From Sphaerochaetaceae bacterium (lineage in GTDB: Bacteria; Spirochaetota; Spirochaetia; Sphaerochaetales; Sphaerochaetaceae): a stretch of 17,428 nt of DNA. Below, one piece after another: positions 13,096 through 17,428 of the stretch; the first letter of the stretch is position 1; each line of letters opens with the position of its first letter. The notes below the pieces were generated by a model. It worked only from the letters and a program-made list of their open reading frames with translations, was not told the origin of the DNA and did not search any database. Made by a program: the position numbers and the translations under genes. The stretch covers positions 1 to 17,428 of the forward strand of contig JAEDOD010000030.1 in the NCBI GenBank assembly GCA_016302165.1. The letters run 5' to 3'.

Positions 13096-14814
13096 ATGGC
13101 ATTCGATGATAAGGAACTTGAAGTGATCAAGAGTAAGGCAGAGGAATACCTGAAGTGGGAGACTTCCCCAATATTCAGGAAGGAAGTGGAGGATTCCCTT
13201 TCCTCCGGTGACTGGGATGATCTCTACGAGAGATTCTATACAGCCCTTGCCTTTGGTACAGCAGGCATGAGAGGAGTTATCGGCGGAGGAACAAACCGCA
13301 TCAATACATATATGGTCAGAAGAGTCACACAGGGTCTTTCTGATTATCTTGTGAAGAATTCCTCATCTCCTAGCGTAGCTATCGCCTATGATTCCCGTCA
13401 TTGGTCCAAGGAGTTTGCCCTTTCTGCTTCTCTTGTACTTTCAGCCAACGGAGTCAGGACATATCTCTATGATACTCTCCATCCGGTACCAATGCTTTCC
13501 TACTGTGTCAGGACACTTGGAACCACAGCAGGCATTGTCATTACAGCCTCCCATAACCCTTCCAAGTACAATGGCTACAAAGTGTACTGGGCAGATGGCG
13601 GTCAGGTAACTCCTCCCCATGATATTGGAATTACAGAGTGCGTAATGGCCGTCAAGGACGAAAACGTGAAATCTCTGGATGAAGAGGACGCAAGAAAGAG
13701 CGGAATCCTCTCTTCTGTTCCTGAAAGTGTGGACGAATCCTACTATAAAATGGTCATCGCTTCCCTGAGAAGACCGGAACTGGTGAAGAAGAGTCCTGTC
13801 AAGGTTGCATATACTCCTCTCCATGGTTCAGGTCTCGTTCCTCTTACAACCATGCTTTCCCGTCTTGGTCTGGAAGTGGCCGTAGTTGAGGAGCAGAAGG
13901 CTCCAGACGGAAGCTTCCCGACTGTAAAGCTTCCTAACCCTGAAAGCCCGGAAGCAATGGAGAAGGTCATCGCCCTGGCCAAGGAAATCAAGGCGGATAT
14001 CGTCCTTGGAACTGACCCTGATGCAGATAGACTTGGAATCGCAATTCCTAAGACTCCTGAGAAGAACGACTACCTTCTTCTCACAGGTAACCAGATTGCA
14101 ACTCTCCTTGCAGACTATCTGATCAACACAGAAAAGGAGCTTGGAAAGGCCACAGACAGACCAATGCTTGTAAAGTCACTGGTGACCACAGATCTGGTAA
14201 AGAAGATTGCAGAGAAAAATGGCGGAGAGTGCAGGGATGTGCTCACAGGCTTCAAGTATATTGCTGAAGAGATCCAGAAGATTGACGACAATCCGGGCTG
14301 CGGAAGGCACTTCCTCTTCGGCTGTGAAGAGTCCTACGGCTTCCTTACTGTTCCAAGTGTAAGAGACAAGGATGCTGTATCTTCAGCTGTGGCAGCTGTA
14401 GAGATGATGTGCCACTATGCAGAGAAGGGCATTACTCTCCAGGATAGACTGGACGCCATCTATGAAGAGTATGGATATTCTACAGAGGTTGTATTCGCAA
14501 GAGATTATGAAGGCGCAGCTGGCAAGGCTGAGATGGCAAGGATCATGGCTAACATGAGAAGCCTCAAGAGCGGAGACACTCTTGCTTCCAGAGAGATCGA
14601 AAGCGTAGTGGACCTGAAGAATGAAGGAACAGGCTTCCCTAAGGCTGACGTGATCATCATCCGCTTCAAGAGCGGAGAGAAGCTGGTTGTGAGACCAAGC
14701 GGAACAGAGCCGAAGATCAAGTATTACCTCTTCCTCTCTGCCGGTAAGGAAGGAAGAAAGGCCCTGGAGGATAACAAGGGAAATATCCTTGAATCCTTCA
14801 AGGCTGCGCTTTGA
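13096..14814 (+). CDS. Phosphoglucomutase/phosphomannomutase (alpha-D-phosphohexomutase)
   Basis: The ATG has AAGGAGG (13084-13090) five bases upstream. The 572-residue cytoplasmic enzyme is full length for the PgcA/PGM2-like branch. It holds the four phosphohexomutase signatures in order: the phosphoserine loop TASHNPSKYNGYK (catalytic S152), the Mg2+ loop GTDPDADR (D307, D309, D311), the sugar-binding GCEESYG (409-415) and the phosphate-binding RPSGTEPK (533-540). The early segment AFGTAGMRG (52-60) is also typical. It interconverts glucose-1-P and glucose-6-P, possibly also mannose or pentose phosphates, feeding glycolysis, glycogen or envelope sugar synthesis. It is monocistronic with its own promoter and terminator and diverges from dpaL. 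Exact hexose preference is not readable. Confidence 0.94.
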   Translation: MAFDDKELEVIKSKAEEYLKWETSPIFRKEVEDSLSSGDWDDLYERFYTALAFGTAGMRGVIGGGTNRINTYMVRRVTQGLSDYLVKNSSSPSVAIAYDSRHWSKEFALSASLVLSANGVRTYLYDTLHPVPMLSYCVRTLGTTAGIVITASHNPSKYNGYKVYWADGGQVTPPHDIGITECVMAVKDENVKSLDEEDARKSGILSSVPESVDESYYKMVIASLRRPELVKKSPVKVAYTPLHGSGLVPLTTMLSRLGLEVAVVEEQKAPDGSFPTVKLPNPESPEAMEKVIALAKEIKADIVLGTDPDADRLGIAIPKTPEKNDYLLLTGNQIATLLADYLINTEKELGKATDRPMLVKSLVTTDLVKKIAEKNGGECRDVLTGFKYIAEEIQKIDDNPGCGRHFLFGCEESYGFLTVPSVRDKDAVSSAVAAVEMMCHYAEKGITLQDRLDAIYEEYGYSTEVVFARDYEGAAGKAEMARIMANMRSLKSGDTLASREIESVVDLKNEGTGFPKADVIIIRFKSGEKLVVRPSGTEPKIKYYLFLSAGKEGRKALEDNKGNILESFKAAL

Positions 14815-14833
14815 TCTAAAGAAAGCTACATGC

Positions 14834-14857
14834 GGGGGCCGGAAGGTCCCCTTTCTA
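14834..14857 (+). terminator. Terminator of the phosphohexomutase gene
   Basis: GGGGGCC, GGAA loop, GGTCCCC (14834-14851; seven pairs with one G-U), then TTTCTA. It starts about 20 nt after the stop codon. The U-tract is short but the stem is strong. Confidence 0.7.
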
Positions 14858-14930
14858 TATGCCCTAAAATCATACAAATCCTTCTATTCTGTTAGATATT
14901 TATTTTGTAAATCTTTATATTTTAGAGAAA

Positions 14931-14985
14931 TGTCTAATTAAATAGACACACTCTCCTTGACATGTAAAATGAAAATCAGGAAAAT
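14931..14985 (+). promoter_or_regulatory. Promoter of the lipoprotein gene with an upstream palindrome
   Basis: A perfect TTGACA (14957-14962) is followed after 17 nt by GAAAAT (14980-14985). Eight bases upstream of the -35 lies an 18-bp dyad, TGTCTA-ATTAAA-TAGACA (14931-14948), placed like an activator site. A CAGGAAA/TTTCCTG hairpin (14977-14994) overlaps the -10 region. The preceding AT-rich DNA (14858-14930) shows nothing else. Confidence 0.5.
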
Positions 14986-15018
14986 TCTTTCCTGTGCGCC
15001 CTGTGCACATGGATTGAT

Positions 15019-17428
15019 ATGAAGAAGTTCCTTTTAATATTCGCATTAGTTTTGTCCCTTTTAGCCCTAGTCTCCTGTGACTCTGAAATCAAGGAGCCTG
15101 TGACTCCTTCCACTCCAGTGGAGGAAGAGAAGGAAGATATAAAGGTAAGTGTCTCAATCGCTCTGGTCTCATCCCTTACAGGAGCGAGGACTGTCCTTCC
15201 TGAATCTTCATCCCTTCTTGAAGCCAACTACTATGAAGTTGCCCTTGTGGACACAAATAGTCTAGAGTCAAGATATAACTCATCCGTCACCGTCACTTCT
15301 GGCGCTGGAGCCAATGTTTCCTTCGACTCAGTAAAGGTGGGGGAATATGAAGTATATGCAAAGGCCTATCTTAAGGGAGAAAATGAGACACCTGTCCTCC
15401 TCTATGAAGGAAAGGCTGATAACAATCTGAAGGTAAGTGTGGGTGGAACCAATACAGCCATGGTCACTCTTAAGGCTGTGAATAGCGGATCCGGCCTTAC
15501 TGGAAGCGTAAACGTAACCATAGACTGGAGCGAAGCTTCCCAGGTGGATGGCGTGGTGAAGGATGTGGCCACAAAGAATGAACTGAAGGTGAAGTTCTTC
15601 TATACAGATGACTACTCTGCCAACAACTATAATCCTACCTACAGAATCCTTGAGGAGAAGACAGTTGCTGTGGGTGTGACCAGCGTCACATTCAATACCA
15701 AAAATATTCCTGTAACCAAGAATGGAATGGGCTACTTTGGAATCTACTATACTGTGGAAGGAGTGGAATACCTCCTTCTCAGGCTTTCCCATGACAGCTA
15801 CCAGATATATTCGGGGCAGGTTTCTGTTCCTGATTCACCAGACCTCTACATTGTTTCAGATAAGAACAACCCGGTAGAGATCAATGAAATGAAATTGGTC
15901 CTTAACTATGGAGAGAATCCTGTAACTGACCTTAAGGTCACCTGGACAAACTCTGATGAGGATGGACATTTCCTCTATGAGAATATCTCCCTTGTTCTCT
16001 ATGAGACAGACGGAACAAGTCGCAGTGAAGTGGAAAGAAAGGTCTTCTCTCTTCCTGAAGTCAGGGCCAATGACATGGAGTATCAGTTCGACTACGACCT
16101 GGTGAGGGGAAAGAGCTACATTGTAAAGGCTGTTGGCAGAACTCCATATGGAAGGGAGACCAAGCCTTTTGTATCCAATCTTTTCCAGCCAAAGGTCCTT
16201 GCAGAGTCCATTGCAATAGCCGAAAGCAATATGCCGCTTGAGTATATCGGAACTGGAGCCAGCTTCACGCTCTCAGCATCCGTTTCTCCTCTAGACACTA
16301 CCTACAAGGCACTGGAGTGGAGTGCATCAGGCCTTTTCGATATCGTAGATAACGATGGCCTCTACAATACTGTCACCCTTACAGCAATCAAGCCAGGTAT
16401 GACCACCATTACAGCAACAATCAAGGATGGCGATAGCGTAGGGGAAAATGGTAAGAGAATCTCCAGCACTACAGAGAGAAGTGTAAAGGTAAGGCTCAGA
16501 AAGCCTGAGACTCCAAGTAAGGAGATAGTTGGAATCGATGGAGGAGAATCCATCAGGATAACATGGCCTAATAGCGATGTGTGGGCTTCTGGCTATGAAG
16601 TCTACAGAATTGTGGATGGTGTGATGGAGAGTACTCCAGTTGCCCTTGTGGAAGGCGGCTCCAATGAATATACAGATACCAATATCTACACCTCCACCAG
16701 CTACTCCTATTGTGTAAAGGCTGTCAACGAGAGTCTGAAGACAGAGGCCTTCGATCCATCCAGTGAGCTTTCCTCCAGCACAGAGGCTGTAACACCTGTG
16801 GTCCCGACAATCACATTCATCCAGCCTACTATAGAGAACTTCAAGCTCTCCATCAGCGGAGGAAGTGGAAATGCCAGCGATATCATGGTGACTCCGACTT
16901 CTCCTCAGACAGTCTCCATTCCATCCGCAATCGATGGCATCGTAAAATACACCTGGCTTGTAAACGGAAAGCTCATCAGAAGCGGAAGCTTCCAGGAAGC
17001 CCAGTCCATTACTCTTACAGCAGAGATGGATTCAGTGCAGATTGTAGGAGGAGACGCAAATGTGCTTACTCTCATCGGAGAGACGGCAGATGGTACAGCT
17101 TACTCCACTTCCACTTATTTCAGGGTGGTCACTGTTGCTACAGAAAGGGCTGTTATCGGAAATGCAATTTCTTCTATCAGCGTTAAAGCTGAGCCATATC
17201 AGCTGGACGCATATGTGCTTCCACTGAATGCGACAATGCAGAATGTGTCCTTCTCATCTTCTGACGAATCCATTGCAACTGTCTCACCTACAGGCCTTCT
17301 CACTGTAAAGAAGAGCGGCGAAGTGACCATCAAGGCTATTCCTGTTGCCGGAGAGCCAGCTGAGATGCACCTTACTGTATTCAATCCTCTTCAGAGCGAA
17401 GAAGTGCTGGTAAGAGTCATCAATGATG
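15019..17428 (+). CDS. Lipoprotein with Big_2 and fibronectin III domains (partial, runs off right edge)
   Basis: The frame is open from ATG 15019 to the window end: 803 codons without a stop. The N-terminus MKKFLLIFALVLSLLALVSC is a lipoprotein signal with lipobox LVSC, so Cys20 should be lipidated; Asp follows at +2. Residues 21-390 are a beta-rich, low-cysteine region without a clear family. About 393-493 is a bacterial Ig-like Big_2 domain (LEYIGTGASFTLSASVSP, then KPGMTTITATIKDG). About 495-595 is a fibronectin III-like domain (SIRITWPNSD, GYEVYRI, SYSYCVKAVNE). About 708-790 is a second Big_2 (LDAYVLPLNATMQNVSFSSS, GLLTVKKSGEVTIKAIP). Such proteins are usually surface-exposed adhesins or cell-envelope scaffolds; the function here is inferred. 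No good Shine-Dalgarno precedes the ATG; GGA at 15011-15013 is the only hint. The C-terminus is missing. Confidence 0.85.
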   Translation, partial: MKKFLLIFALVLSLLALVSCDSEIKEPVTPSTPVEEEKEDIKVSVSIALVSSLTGARTVLPESSSLLEANYYEVALVDTNSLESRYNSSVTVTSGAGANVSFDSVKVGEYEVYAKAYLKGENETPVLLYEGKADNNLKVSVGGTNTAMVTLKAVNSGSGLTGSVNVTIDWSEASQVDGVVKDVATKNELKVKFFYTDDYSANNYNPTYRILEEKTVAVGVTSVTFNTKNIPVTKNGMGYFGIYYTVEGVEYLLLRLSHDSYQIYSGQVSVPDSPDLYIVSDKNNPVEINEMKLVLNYGENPVTDLKVTWTNSDEDGHFLYENISLVLYETDGTSRSEVERKVFSLPEVRANDMEYQFDYDLVRGKSYIVKAVGRTPYGRETKPFVSNLFQPKVLAESIAIAESNMPLEYIGTGASFTLSASVSPLDTTYKALEWSASGLFDIVDNDGLYNTVTLTAIKPGMTTITATIKDGDSVGENGKRISSTTERSVKVRLRKPETPSKEIVGIDGGESIRITWPNSDVWASGYEVYRIVDGVMESTPVALVEGGSNEYTDTNIYTSTSYSYCVKAVNESLKTEAFDPSSELSSSTEAVTPVVPTITFIQPTIENFKLSISGGSGNASDIMVTPTSPQTVSIPSAIDGIVKYTWLVNGKLIRSGSFQEAQSITLTAEMDSVQIVGGDANVLTLIGETADGTAYSTSTYFRVVTVATERAVIGNAISSISVKAEPYQLDAYVLPLNATMQNVSFSSSDESIATVSPTGLLTVKKSGEVTIKAIPVAGEPAEMHLTVFNPLQSEEVLVRVIND

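Noticed and set aside
15328..15792. Minus-strand 154-codon ORF
   Set aside because: Antisense to the lipoprotein frame, which has a signal peptide and recognised domains downstream.

Overview
This is about 17.4 kb of moderate-GC bacterial chromosome. Genes are closely packed, there are two tRNA genes, and most genes have a readable promoter and a hairpin terminator. The taxon is inferred. A periplasmic (not lipoprotein) binding protein, a long lipoprotein with bacterial Ig-like and fibronectin III domains, a single-chain two-domain iron-type permease and a 4Fe-4S aldo/keto reductase together suggest a diderm anaerobe, possibly a host-associated spirochaete of the Treponema/Sphaerochaeta type. 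No marker gene proves this.

Layout. 1-459: no confident gene; a C-terminal ORF fragment enters from the left edge. 460-3202, minus strand: GNAT acetyltransferase, tRNA-Thr(UGU) with its own promoter and terminator, then an S9-family oligopeptidase whose promoter appears to start transcription at its ATG. 3363-3533, plus strand: a 56-residue basic orphan protein with the best promoter/RBS/terminator set in the window. 3534-3822: a terminator, a long unexplained hairpin and an AT-rich palindromic promoter. 3823-7816, plus strand: a complete ABC importer operon (binding protein, fused permease, ATPase) of the ferric-iron/COG1840 type. 7892-10948, plus strand: MFS transporter overlapping sfsA by 4 nt, then an aldo/keto reductase with C-terminal ferredoxin-like clusters. 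11051-11123, minus strand: tRNA-Asn(GUU), its terminator facing that of the reductase. 11173-11538: degenerate sequence, possibly a transposase scar. 11621-12865, minus strand: diaminopropionate ammonia-lyase, divergent from a phosphoglucomutase/phosphomannomutase (13096-14814, plus). 15019 to the right edge: a lipoprotein with Big_2 and FN3 modules, cut by the window end.

How it fits together. Most content is transport and central metabolism: importer (possibly iron), MFS exchange, peptide and diaminopropionate breakdown, and sugar-phosphate interconversion. I see no defence locus, CRISPR array, prophage or intact insertion sequence. The less ordinary signals are regulatory: (i) two genes (S9 peptidase, MFS), perhaps three with GNAT, have a -10 box only 6-8 nt before an ATG without a Shine-Dalgarno, predicting leaderless mRNAs; (ii) both tRNA promoters share an identical -10 (TAAAGT) at 17-nt spacing; (iii) the small basic protein looks highly expressed; (iv) several intergenic dyads and mutually exclusive hairpins sit at promoters or ribosome-binding sites. 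All were read by eye without database searches.
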